A DNA stretch of 64,000 bases from Tenericutes bacterium MZ-XQ (GTDB lineage Bacteria; Bacillota_I; Bacilli_A; Acholeplasmatales; Acholeplasmataceae), in the NCBI GenBank assembly GCA_002838205.1, contig CP017950.1, forward strand, positions 620,001-684,000. Reading direction: 5' to 3'. Made by a program: the position numbers and the translations under genes. The notes below the pieces were generated by a model. The model had not been told where the DNA came from. It did no database searches and saw only the letters and a list, made by a program, of their open reading frames with translations. Below are positions 9,605 through 18,058 of this stretch, piece after piece (position 1 is the stretch's first letter; every line of letters starts with the position of its first letter).

Positions 9605-10261
9605 CTAACTAAGTAACAAAGGATCCACTTGCCAAACTTGAGAAAAACGGTTAGCTTGAACAAACTCGAATCGATAATCCATATACAAATAACATGTTTC
9701 AAAATATAAACTATTATTTTTTGTAGGATACTCCATACCACCTGATATAATATTAAGCTTATATAGATGTCCCGGCATAAATGTTTCTAGTGCATACATA
9801 TAATAATCGCTATGACTTAACAAGTCTGTATAACTTCCTTTTTTTAATAACGAAAACGGATGATAGGTTTCATTGATGTTTTCTTGATAAATAATCTCAG
9901 TGATAATTGTTTGTTCTTGATTATTATAAAATCTAGTAAGTTTATAAGATTCATTGAGTTTAAATCTCATTTTCGATGCAATAGGCACTTCAAACACTAA
10001 ATCTAAAGATAAATTACCAATATAGTTGTTTGCTTGATCATCGTACAAGTTAATGATAAATGCATGCTTTTCAATATCATAATATGGACTCAAGTAATCA
10101 TGTAAAACACCATTAAAAGATAGTTCTGTATGAACTTGATAAATATCAGTGTCTATATTTAAATTATAGTCTTTTTCATTGATGTAATATGAATAGCTTA
10201 ATGATGTTATGACTAACATTACAATCATTAATAATATCATTATGACATAGTTTTTTCTCAT
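9605..10261 (-). CDS. Small secreted/membrane-anchored protein of the filament operon
   Basis: 218 residues, of unrecognised family. The N-terminus is one hydrophobic segment (about residues 5-24) followed by SYSYYINEKDYNLNIDTD, reminiscent of the SipW-type signals of its neighbours but lacking the AWF motif. The rest is predicted soluble, with many aromatic residues and beta-strand-like spacing. Its ATG overlaps the TGA of the upstream gene (ATGA), and it ends only 9 bases before the giant adhesin's start, so the three are translated together. A minor pilin-like or adaptor subunit is possible but not shown. Confidence 0.6.
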   Translation of the reverse strand: MRKNYVIMILLMIVMLVITSLSYSYYINEKDYNLNIDTDIYQVHTELSFNGVLHDYLSPYYDIEKHAFIINLYDDQANNYIGNLSLDLVFEVPIASKMRFKLNESYKLTRFYNNQEQTIITEIIYQENINETYHPFSLLKKGSYTDLLSHSDYYMYALETFMPGHLYKLNIISGGMEYPTKNNSLYFETCYLYMDYRFEFVQANRFSQVWQVDPLLLS

Positions 10262-10890
10262 GATACATCACCATACGCATTGACAATTCTAAACTGAACT
10301 GCCATCGTTGTTTGATAATTTTTTATATCTTTTGGCTCACTTAAAGCATCATAGTCTCCCCAAATCACAACTTTAAAATGTTGTGTTTCTCCAGGAAGCA
10401 TGATATGTGAACTTAAAAAATTCATTTGTGAATCGTTATGTGCGTCTATTTGCGCTAAAATATTTGTTTTCGTATCCAATGGATTTATTACTGTTAATAA
10501 ATAACTATGATAATCAACAATTGTGTCATCTGTCATAATAAGATAAATCAATGGATGGGAACCGTCATAAATATCTAAAGTAATCAAACTTTTAGAAACA
10601 GGTGAACTCCCCGATAAAATCATTTCAAAATGCATGACTTCCGCAACATTATTTAATGCTTTATTAGTGTCATTCAAGATATCATCTTCAAAATCTACAA
10701 ATGCTAAATTAGATAAATCCATCGTTTCAACAGCTAAGTTTTCGTTTAAATATACTATTACATCAATATCATTTGATGTAAACGTTGAAATTGATTTTCT
10801 TTGGACATATGTAAACCAACCATAAACTAAAGTCATCGTCATCGATAAAAGTAACATGAATACGACCATAGCTAATACGTATTTTTTCAT
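10258..10890 (-). CDS. SipW-type secreted protein
   Basis: 210 residues. The hydrophobic segment at about residues 5-23 ends in LVYGWFTYV, a variant of the SipW-dependent signature. The C-terminal part has FKVVIWGDYD followed by AVQFRIV, matching in position and strand pattern the WxEGxD region of the Y and X proteins, so it probably shares their C-terminal fold. Joined to both neighbours by ATGA overlaps. Function is inferred from context only. Confidence 0.65.
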   Translation of the reverse strand: MKKYVLAMVVFMLLLSMTMTLVYGWFTYVQRKSISTFTSNDIDVIVYLNENLAVETMDLSNLAFVDFEDDILNDTNKALNNVAEVMHFEMILSGSSPVSKSLITLDIYDGSHPLIYLIMTDDTIVDYHSYLLTVINPLDTKTNILAQIDAHNDSQMNFLSSHIMLPGETQHFKVVIWGDYDALSEPKDIKNYQTTMAVQFRIVNAYGDVS

Positions 10891-11642
10891 GGTGTACTCG
10901 CTGTGGAAGTTACATTCATGTATATATCATTGATGATAATCGATTGATTAATAAATGCATGACTATTGGTGTGTGGTGTTCCATCTAAATCCTGTCCAAA
11001 GATTGTAGGATCATAATAAACGTCAAAGTATATAATAACCGTTGATGGATAATTTATATCATAAATCATTGGTACATCAGTAACTAAATCATAATAAAGT
11101 CCTTCAGTTGTTTCAAAATGTCTAAATGTTTGATATTGATAGAGTGATTTATGATCTACCGATTCAACTTGGTTTTGGTAATGACTAATTTTAGTCACTT
11201 CATAACCAAAAGCTTTTTGAATTTTATTGGCTTCAATATCGTAACCAATAGATTCTATGCGACCCATATCTAAATCAACATATCCTTGATTTGTACCAAT
11301 AGAATTGATTGCTATTGCAAATGAAAATCTTTCTCCAGGAGCGACGCTTCCATCGATAAGTTTTGGTGTAATTGGATTTGTGACTTCTTCATAGCATAAA
11401 TCACTACGACTGAGTACTGTGCAAGTATTGTCATATAAATTTAAAGCACTTGATCCTGAGTGATATTGATTTTGATATACATAAAATGTATATTCGGCTT
11501 CAACACCTGATATCTTAGATGTTAAACTCGTATTATTCTCATAAGTTATTGTAAACCAAGCGTATGTCACTACAGCTAGCATGAAAACAGATAGCATTAA
11601 AAATCCTATAGATTTTAGCATATTCATTTGAGTTGTTCTCAT
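10887..11642 (-). CDS. SipW-type secreted protein
   Basis: 251 residues, start ATG 11642 after AGTAGGTGA. A hydrophobic segment (about residues 10-26) ends in VTYAWFTIT, the classic SipW-dependent motif. Two cysteines lie close together (TCTVLSRSDLCYEE), unusual among its neighbours, and could form a disulfide outside the cell. The C-terminal half has long beta-strand-like stretches (STVIIYFDVYYD). Overlaps the next gene by ATGA. Probably a TasA/camelysin-type subunit or accessory; not assigned to a named family. Confidence 0.7.
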   Translation of the reverse strand: MRTTQMNMLKSIGFLMLSVFMLAVVTYAWFTITYENNTSLTSKISGVEAEYTFYVYQNQYHSGSSALNLYDNTCTVLSRSDLCYEEVTNPITPKLIDGSVAPGERFSFAIAINSIGTNQGYVDLDMGRIESIGYDIEANKIQKAFGYEVTKISHYQNQVESVDHKSLYQYQTFRHFETTEGLYYDLVTDVPMIYDINYPSTVIIYFDVYYDPTIFGQDLDGTPHTNSHAFINQSIIINDIYMNVTSTASTP

Positions 11643-11660
11643 GACTTCACCTACTTTGAT

Positions 11661-13217
11661 TTACATCTTTAACTCTTTTAAGAATGTTTGACATTCCACA
11701 AACTGATCTTTACCAAATAATTTAATGATGATTTTTTCTAAATCAGCAATCTCGTTTTGTAAAAATGGTAAGTTTAATCCTTCAAATTTTCTAAAAATCT
11801 TTCTTGCGACCATATAATCTAAAGCTTCATACTCTGTACCGCCACATGCAACATATACTGGAACAAATGTTCTAATTTGCTTCATGATACGATTACCAAA
11901 AGTCACTTTAAAGTTCACAGTGATGAAATCATCTAGTTTTTCGAGTTTTGCTAATGTTTCAACACGTATCGGATGATCTTCTTGTGCTTGTTTATAAAGT
12001 TTGTTTAAGTAGTCAGAACTCATACGTACACCATCTGTTTTTGGTGCATCGATAAAACTTGATTTTGTGTTGATTTCAATTGGAGTTGCTCTATCATAAA
12101 CTTTATCTGTAATAATAAATGTTGAATCATCTTTATTGGCTGTACCAATAAACCAAACATTTTGAGGAAGCAATATCTTTCCATCAATTAAGTTCATTGG
12201 ATCGCCATCAATTGTATCATTGGTGATATCAACCAACCATTTTTTTGGATCAGGCATTTCAAGAAGTGATAATAATTCTGCAAAATAGTATTCGACGCGT
12301 GCTAAGTTCATTTCATCTAGTACAACGATATTGATATCTTCTCTATATGTCGTTTCATAGATTGCTTTTAAAAAGTCTGTTTCATTAAACTTCTTTGTAA
12401 ACTCATTTAAGTATCCTAACATTTCTGCACGATCTCTCCATGAAGGTTGAACTGCGATGATATGCGCATCATTACTAAAAAATTTACCCATTGCATAAGG
12501 AAGTGAAGTTTTCCCAGTACCAGAAATACCTTCTAAAATCATAGTTTTTGATGCAGCCATACCTGCAAAGAATGCAGAAATAATCTTTCTATTGTAATAA
12601 AGTCCTAATTGTGAGGCTGAGAAATTAATAAATCTTGTGGTCATTTCTTCAAGTGATATATAATCATCTTCAGTCATAAACAGTTTTTCTTTTTGATAAT
12701 TATATTTCATATCTACTTTTGTGAGTTTCACAAATCTAGAGTTAATACCTTCATCTTCTTCTTTTTCAGGTTCTTCTATAAGATCTTTAACACCTTGATC
12801 TTGAATTTCATTCTCAATTTCTTGAGGTGTTTTACCTAAATTTGCAACTTGTAATGCTAAGATTCTATTTTTCTCTTCAATGATCTCTTTTGTTCGTTTA
12901 CTTAAGACTGCAACTTCTTGGATAAGCTCAGCTTTTTCGATTTCTGTTTTAACAAATCGAATATATTTACCTAAGAGTTGAAATAATTTCATCAGTAAAA
13001 ACCCGATAAATATCAGGTTCATTAAAATGACGATAAATCCAATAATCCAATCTAGTGCAGTATAGCTTTCACTAGCTTCAATGAAGATTTCGTAGTTTTC
13101 TTGAGTGTTCTTAAAAAGTAAATCGGCAAATGCTTTTACAATAGTGCTAAAGAAATTGCCAATGTCTTGAAAGAACTTTCTGATGAAGTTGATATAATAA
13201 CGAGCAAATTCAACCAT
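11661..13217 (-). CDS. Membrane-anchored McrB/MoxR-like AAA ATPase
   Basis: 518 residues; start ATG 13217 with GGAG six bases upstream. One strong membrane segment (about residues 52-76, WIIGFIVILMNLIFIGFLLM) is followed by a charged, probably coiled-coil region to about residue 170. The rest is an AAA_5-type ATPase: Walker A GISGTGKTS at about 230, Walker B VVLDEMNLARVEYYF at about 300, and sensor WFIGTANKDD at about 360. The LDEMN..RVE signature is closest to McrB/MoxR-family AAA modules. It sits between the signal peptidase and the small secreted proteins, with 11-18 base gaps. A role in moving or assembling the exported subunits is inferred; I know of no SipW system defined by such an ATPase. 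Confidence 0.8.
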   Translation of the reverse strand: MVEFARYYINFIRKFFQDIGNFFSTIVKAFADLLFKNTQENYEIFIEASESYTALDWIIGFIVILMNLIFIGFLLMKLFQLLGKYIRFVKTEIEKAELIQEVAVLSKRTKEIIEEKNRILALQVANLGKTPQEIENEIQDQGVKDLIEEPEKEEDEGINSRFVKLTKVDMKYNYQKEKLFMTEDDYISLEEMTTRFINFSASQLGLYYNRKIISAFFAGMAASKTMILEGISGTGKTSLPYAMGKFFSNDAHIIAVQPSWRDRAEMLGYLNEFTKKFNETDFLKAIYETTYREDINIVVLDEMNLARVEYYFAELLSLLEMPDPKKWLVDITNDTIDGDPMNLIDGKILLPQNVWFIGTANKDDSTFIITDKVYDRATPIEINTKSSFIDAPKTDGVRMSSDYLNKLYKQAQEDHPIRVETLAKLEKLDDFITVNFKVTFGNRIMKQIRTFVPVYVACGGTEYEALDYMVARKIFRKFEGLNLPFLQNEIADLEKIIIKLFGKDQFVECQTFLKELKM

Positions 13218-13237
13218 ATTAATCTCCAACTTTAAAT

Positions 13238-13927
13238 TTATTCTTCTTTTTGTCTAAGTTCCTTGATCAGTGCTTCTCTCATCTTTTGTTTTTCTATTTC
13301 TAACAATTCATGAGTTTTATCTAAATCTTCTTTATACTTTAATTCTAGTTTCTCTTTATTTAGAGCCATAATATTTTTAAATAGTTTAAATGCTTCATAA
13401 AATAAGATAATCACAACAGGTAAAATCACTACAACTGCGAATCCACTAGGTGATTGAACATAATCTAGAGTGGTTCCTAAATTTGCGATATGTCCATCAT
13501 ATATCGCAATTGCTTGATCAAGTGCAATTGGTTGATCAGGCGCAGTATTTGTTGATTCAGAAACTTGATTATAGTCAGCCTGAGTAACCAAGTAGTTTTC
13601 TTCTACATTAATTTCTACAATTCTATGTGTATTAAAAGCTCTAATACTCATATCATAATATGTGATAATATCGCCAACAAGTAAATTTTCACGTTCATTT
13701 TCATCTAATAGTTTGACAAAAATCATGTCTCCTTTTTCAAATGAATCATCAAAATCACCAAACATAGAGTTTGATTGTACAGATAAAAAACCATACCCAA
13801 AAATGTTTGCGACGTTATTTTCTTTTTTAATCTTTGTATTTGCTACTGCAAATAAAATGAGTCCAATAATAATTAAGTAAAAACTTATATTCATTGCAAT
13901 TTTTAAACTTGTTTTAAGTTTACCCAT
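13238..13927 (-). CDS. ER-type signal peptidase I (SipW-like)
   Basis: 229 residues. Start ATG 13927, preceded by GGAGGGA; the longer frame to 13981 begins with TTG inside a hairpin and is rejected. Membrane segments lie at about residues 11-31 and 155-175. The catalytic serine is in SVQSNSMFG (SxSM box), followed by KGDMIFV. The general base is a histidine in FNTHRIVEI, the Ser/His arrangement of SipW, archaeal and eukaryotic ER enzymes rather than the Ser/Lys of bacterial LepB. A DYNQVSES region corresponds to the conserved domain-E segment. Its placement directly after the X' subunit argues that it cleaves the AWF-type signals encoded around it. The basic, coiled-coil-like C-terminal tail of about 50 residues is longer than in typical SipW. 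Confidence 0.9.
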   Translation of the reverse strand: MGKLKTSLKIAMNISFYLIIIGLILFAVANTKIKKENNVANIFGYGFLSVQSNSMFGDFDDSFEKGDMIFVKLLDENERENLLVGDIITYYDMSIRAFNTHRIVEINVEENYLVTQADYNQVSESTNTAPDQPIALDQAIAIYDGHIANLGTTLDYVQSPSGFAVVVILPVVIILFYEAFKLFKNIMALNKEKLELKYKEDLDKTHELLEIEKQKMREALIKELRQKEE

Positions 13928-13950
13928 ATATACTCCCTCCAAATAAGGAG

Positions 13951-13977
13951 GGATAGATGAGGCAACCTCATCTATCC
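13951..13977 (-). other. Perfect 12-bp hairpin between X' and the signal peptidase gene
   Basis: GGATAGATGAGG, a 3-base loop, then the exact complement. On the minus strand it is followed by CCTCCTTATTT rather than a T-run, so it is at most a weak terminator. It sits only 11 bases after the stop of the X' subunit, where partial termination or a 3'-end stabilising stem would make subunit mRNA more abundant than machinery mRNA (inference). Confidence 0.6.
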
Positions 13978-13988
13978 TCAAATAGAAA

Positions 13989-14996
13989 TCACTCTATAAC
14001 TACGCCTTTGAATGTAAATGAAATGTTAACATATTCATCTAAAATTGCGTTAAATGCATTAGGATCCCAACCTTCAATCCAAATATAAATTGTAGCTTCG
14101 GCATAATATTCCATACCGGCAACAGCAGATTGACCAGGAGCAAGTGTTAGAACAGTTGTACCATTTAGTGGATCTGGTGCTAATAAATCAGTTGTTGTAG
14201 TCACAGTGTTTACAGCATTGATGCCATCTGGATACAGACTTGTTTTAGCATAGTAATAGCTATGTGCACCAACATTTTGAGGGATATAACTATTATCGGT
14301 TCCTGGATCATTATCAGGGTCAACTGCAACACCAAGGTCACCACCTGTGCCTAGTACAAGGTTTGAACCTACAGCATATGGTTTTTCATAAACTGTTGCA
14401 GTAGTACCATCATCAAAACTAATTCTAATGGAATTCGATGGATCAACTGAAATTGTATCACCACGTAAAACAGTTACACCATTAACATTCACAAATGAAT
14501 CTACATCTGACACCCATGTAGGCAGTGGGCTACTACCAGCAAGTGTTACAGCTGACCAGTTAATTGTATAAACATCACCTGATCTAAAATGAATTGGTAA
14601 TTTTACAAACCCTGTTTGAACAGTGCTTCCAACTGCATCTGAAGTAAATGTCTTAAATGTTCTACCATCACTTGATGTTAAATGTTCAAATCTAAAACCT
14701 GTTTCAACATGTGCTTGAATATATTCTTCAATATCAGCAGCAGTTAATGTTGTAACCCAGTTTAAATGAGCTGGTGAGTTAACTTTGAATTTAGTTTCTT
14801 CAGCATCTAATAAACTTTCATCAATGATACCAATTGCAACTTCAATCCCTTCTTCAGCGGCAACTTGTGTCTCAAATGAACTAATTCTAGCTGTATTGGT
14901 AATTGTAAACCATGCAAATGTTGTTGTTCCAAGCGCAATCACTGTTAACACAACAGTAAGTGTAGATAATAATAATCTTCTAGAAATTTTTCTCAT
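13989..14996 (-). CDS. SipW-type secreted filament-like protein X'
   Basis: 335 residues, start ATG 14996 with AAAGGAG upstream. Residues about 7-28 form the hydrophobic signal ending in TTTFAWFTIT, the strongest SipW-type signature in the window. The mature part is low in charge and rich in Thr, Ala, Val and Asn, as in self-assembling fibre subunits. The C-terminus carries IWIEGWDPNAFNAI and a final strand FTFKGV. It is the paralogue of the partial gene at 1-372. Third gene of its operon, followed by a hairpin and then the signal peptidase. Best candidate for a major filament subunit (inference). Confidence 0.82.
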   Translation of the reverse strand: MRKISRRLLLSTLTVVLTVIALGTTTFAWFTITNTARISSFETQVAAEEGIEVAIGIIDESLLDAEETKFKVNSPAHLNWVTTLTAADIEEYIQAHVETGFRFEHLTSSDGRTFKTFTSDAVGSTVQTGFVKLPIHFRSGDVYTINWSAVTLAGSSPLPTWVSDVDSFVNVNGVTVLRGDTISVDPSNSIRISFDDGTTATVYEKPYAVGSNLVLGTGGDLGVAVDPDNDPGTDNSYIPQNVGAHSYYYAKTSLYPDGINAVNTVTTTTDLLAPDPLNGTTVLTLAPGQSAVAGMEYYAEATIYIWIEGWDPNAFNAILDEYVNISFTFKGVVIE

Positions 14997-15050
14997 TTCT
15001 ATTCTCCTTTTATTTTTTTAATATTTTTTATGTAAACATATTGTTTATGT

Positions 15051-16001
15051 TTAAACCATCGCTTGTTTTAAATTCTTAAATTGAAGTTGGATTTTTAGAT
15101 AATCCCTTAAAACTGCATTGAATGCATCTGCATCCCAGCCTTCAATCCATATATTGACAATCACTTTTGATTGATAAATCTCTTTTCCATCTTGATTATA
15201 GTAACCTGTTGGTTGTAATTCAGTGATAAGGCTTTGATTATCCAGTGCTTGATAAGGATTGTCTTCAGCAATTTTTGTAAGTTCATAAGCTGTATGCGGC
15301 ATTTCTTTAGGTAAACTTATGCTTTCTACTTGTGTACTTATAAAGTAACTATAAGCGCCATAGGATGATCCATATCCTCTTTGAGGATTCCTTGATGGAT
15401 CATAGATCAATGTTCTTAGTGAATCATGACCTCGTTGATCATAAGGTAAGTCTATAACTTCTTGAAATCCGATTCTAATACTGTCTTTGGCATAATAAGT
15501 TCTAGTCTCACCAGCCCTTACAATATCATCTTCAGCATACATAAAATCTGCGTTCGATTTCCATTCAACACCTTTTGAGATCACATAAGTACCTTCCATA
15601 TTAATGTCATAACTCATTTGATCTGATACATCATTAACTAAGTAAACATGTCTTTCTTGCGTTGTTGTTCTAAACCAAAGCTCAAATGATAAATAATCTT
15701 TGTTCACTCTTGCTGGTCCAGTTGGGTTTAATCCACCTTTATAAAAATCAATCCCATTTATAGTTGTCACATCAGTGAGCGATTGATTCTTAAATATTTC
15801 TAGCATTGCTTCTTCATCTAGAGTTGAGCTGAAATGAAATCCATCAGTTGATATTTGTAATTCATCTCCTGTTGAAGCACTTAAATACATACCTTCAATG
15901 TTATTTATGGTTGCGATTGTAATCCAAGCATATGTAACTGTACCGAATATAACAGTGAACAAGACGAATGTTAATAAGGAAATATATAGCTTTTTCATCA
16001 T
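15051..16001 (-). CDS. SipW-type secreted surface protein Y'
   Basis: 316 residues. Signal segment at about residues 4-24 ending in TVTYAWITI. The C-terminal IWIEGWDADAFNAV plus LQFK matches gene Y at 431-1408, with which it aligns end to end. Its ATGATG start overlaps the TGA of Z' at 15998. The Z-Y-X order is identical in both modules, so the three were duplicated as a block or one block was acquired separately. The 54 bases before X' hold a small TAAACATA/TATGTTTA hairpin. Confidence 0.8.
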   Translation of the reverse strand: MMKKLYISLLTFVLFTVIFGTVTYAWITIATINNIEGMYLSASTGDELQISTDGFHFSSTLDEEAMLEIFKNQSLTDVTTINGIDFYKGGLNPTGPARVNKDYLSFELWFRTTTQERHVYLVNDVSDQMSYDINMEGTYVISKGVEWKSNADFMYAEDDIVRAGETRTYYAKDSIRIGFQEVIDLPYDQRGHDSLRTLIYDPSRNPQRGYGSSYGAYSYFISTQVESISLPKEMPHTAYELTKIAEDNPYQALDNQSLITELQPTGYYNQDGKEIYQSKVIVNIWIEGWDADAFNAVLRDYLKIQLQFKNLKQAMV

Positions 16002-16708
16002 CTATTCTCTATAGAAAAGATCATTTCCATTTTGATGCTCCCACCTAAGATGTCATCTGTTGTATCTGGATCATAGCCTTCAATCCAAACAAGAACACTA
16101 AATTTTTTAACATCGTCTGGTTTGAAATTTGTAAATAGCTCTCTGGTTATAATCTCATCTGAAGTGAATAAACTTGCTGTTGGGATAGAAGGTGGATAAA
16201 TTGGATATGCATTGTTTTCATCTTTTGCATCTTCCTTTTGATAAAGTTTTTCGACACCATCATTGATGATTAAAACTCGAATTGCATCATCCATATTTCT
16301 TGAGACTTCAGTGATTTTAATGTGATATGAGACATTAACTGTTTCATCCCCATTGTTTTTGATATAGAAAGTATATGCAACATAATCAAAATCGGGATCA
16401 TCATAATTGCCTTCTGCATCCATAACCTCACTGATCTTTAACCATCTGTAAGTTAAATCACGTGCTTCATCAACTGGATCAGTCATTAATCTTGGTTGAG
16501 CATACTCGAAATCTTCAGATGTTGATAAAATAATACCTCTAGTATATGCATCTCGATCAATACTCATCATAAAATTTCCTGAATCTTGTCCGTAAAATGT
16601 AACAACGCCAAATGCTAAAGAAAATAATCCAGACAAAATAATACCTATTTTAAATATTTTGTTTGTTTTTAATGCTTTTTCAGCTTTTATAATCTTTTTA
16701 TGGCTCAT
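15998..16708 (-). CDS. SipW-type secreted surface protein Z', first gene of the nine-gene operon
   Basis: 236 residues, paralogue of 1419-2132 (shared SGNFMMSIDRDAY, RLMTDPVDEARDLTY, DDPDFDYVAYTFY and WIEGYDPDTTDDILGG). A basic start and hydrophobic segment at about residues 17-36 form the export signal. ATG 16708 follows TGAGGTGAT. Only 82 bases separate it from an inserted IS1595-type element, and no c-di-GMP riboswitch is seen on either side of the insertion, so regulation differs from module 1. Confidence 0.8.
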   Translation of the reverse strand: MSHKKIIKAEKALKTNKIFKIGIILSGLFSLAFGVVTFYGQDSGNFMMSIDRDAYTRGIILSTSEDFEYAQPRLMTDPVDEARDLTYRWLKISEVMDAEGNYDDPDFDYVAYTFYIKNNGDETVNVSYHIKITEVSRNMDDAIRVLIINDGVEKLYQKEDAKDENNAYPIYPPSIPTASLFTSDEIITRELFTNFKPDDVKKFSVLVWIEGYDPDTTDDILGGSIKMEMIFSIENR

Positions 16709-16866
16709 GACATCACCTCATTTCACGGACATATTCTATCACTATACCTATTACTTACTATTTAAGAAATCATTACTTTTTTATTAAAAAAACTGTGTTC
16801 AAGATAAATACTGATTTTGTATAACTCATAATTGAATAATAACCTTACGTTTGGTAAAATGATTAT

Positions 16867-16975
16867 GCCAAACAAGAATAGTGAATAGAATACCTTTTAA
16901 GTTGATGTCTTTAATCAACCAGCTTGGACACTATTTCTTGTTTGGCGATAAGAAAGTTCCTATTCAAGCTGGTTG
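16867..16975 (+). other. Interleaved inverted repeats in the IS1595 leader (possible pseudoknot)
   Basis: Arm A (16867-16883) pairs with A' (16929-16946) with one unpaired base. Arm B (16916-16926, CAACCAGCTTG) pairs perfectly with B' (16965-16975). Because B lies inside the A loop and B' lies outside it, the order is A-B-A'-B'. A third small hairpin (GTTGAT...AATCAAC, 16901-16919) competes with B. This region precedes the transposase start. Confidence 0.6.
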
Positions 16976-17011
16976 CTTAAGGACATTTATCATTTAAGGA
17001 GTCTACCAAAC

Positions 17012-18058
17012 ATGAATCAAGCTATAACACCAGAAACATTGTACCCAATCATTCAAACTTTATGTGCTGATGATTATAATGAACTGCTTAAGAAAATGCA
17101 GCTGAATCAAAAGATAATCAATGATGCTGCGAATGCTCTTCATAAAATCATCTTTAGAGAGCGTCGAGTTCCTAACGGATATGTTAGAAACGGTAAGACA
17201 CCTACTGGTCGTCAAAAGTATCTCAATCCTCAAACCAGTAGATCTATTTCAGATACCCATCATTCCATCGTTCGTTACTCCAAGAAGTCATATGAACAGT
17301 GGTTGATGTTTATCAAATGTATGCTCTATGGTCTATCTTTAAGAAAGAGTGCATCTGAAGTTGGGATTTCAACGACTACTGCCTTTGCGTGGCGTCATAA
17401 AGTCATCGAAGCGATGAAAGACTATCAGGAAGTTGTCAAACTGTCTGGGGAAATAGAGATTGATGAAACTTATTTTCTTCTTAACATGAAGGGTCCTTGG
17501 AAAGGTAAACAAATGCCAAGATCTGCTAAGAAGAAAGGTGAACCCGCCGTTTTACGTGGTGTTTCTAATGAACATGTTTGTGTTCTTATCGCACTTGATG
17601 AAAATGATCAGGTTTTAACGAAGGTCGTTGGTCAAGGAAATCCGTGGAAAGATGATATCTTCGATGCCATTAAAGGTAAGGTTAAAGCGGGTAGTCATAT
17701 CACATCAGATAGTAAATCATCTTATTTTGATATTGCTCATCAATTAGAATGTTCAGTTACACAAATTCCTTCTGGTGAACACACCAAAGATGAATACAGT
17801 TTAGGAGTTATTAATAATTATCATAGTGAATTAAAAACCTGGTTTAGAAGATTTAGAGGCGTATCTACGAAACATTTAGAGGGTTACTTGATGTGGTTTA
17901 GGTTCATGAAGTATTTAAAGTATCAATTGGAGTATGACAAGCACTTAAATGCGGCATTAAAATATGTCATATCAAACCATGTTTCAATCAAATCAAGTGA
18001 TATTCATCAAAGAGATTGGCCTATTGATATTTTTAAGCCATATCAGTATTTATCTTGA
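17012..18058 (+). CDS. IS1595-family DDE transposase
   Basis: 348 residues. Start ATG 17012 with AAGGAG ten bases upstream; the frame extends back to a TTG at 16973 without a ribosome site. The ISXO2/IS1595 catalytic region begins with IEIDETYF (first Asp) followed by WKGKQMPRSAKKKGEPA. A second acidic site lies at HITSDSKSSYF. The third is at the NNYHSELKTWFRRFRGV segment, with a characteristic HLEGYLMWFRF after it. It fills most of the element; the stop is 8 bases before the right end. Full-length and apparently intact. Confidence 0.92.
   Translation: MNQAITPETLYPIIQTLCADDYNELLKKMQLNQKIINDAANALHKIIFRERRVPNGYVRNGKTPTGRQKYLNPQTSRSISDTHHSIVRYSKKSYEQWLMFIKCMLYGLSLRKSASEVGISTTTAFAWRHKVIEAMKDYQEVVKLSGEIEIDETYFLLNMKGPWKGKQMPRSAKKKGEPAVLRGVSNEHVCVLIALDENDQVLTKVVGQGNPWKDDIFDAIKGKVKAGSHITSDSKSSYFDIAHQLECSVTQIPSGEHTKDEYSLGVINNYHSELKTWFRRFRGVSTKHLEGYLMWFRFMKYLKYQLEYDKHLNAALKYVISNHVSIKSSDIHQRDWPIDIFKPYQYLS

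Noticed and set aside
10634-10825. Plus-strand open frames inside the filament operon and elsewhere
   Set aside because: They are antisense shadows with poor starts and no domains, lying within well-supported minus-strand genes.
13928-13981. Longer N-terminus for the signal peptidase
   Set aside because: It would start at a TTG and read through a hairpin, and a strong GGAGGGA site precedes the ATG at 13927.
16709-16790. A c-di-GMP riboswitch upstream of Z'
   Set aside because: No GGCAAAC, GACGCAAAGC or GGTAGCC landmarks occur on either side of the IS1595 element.
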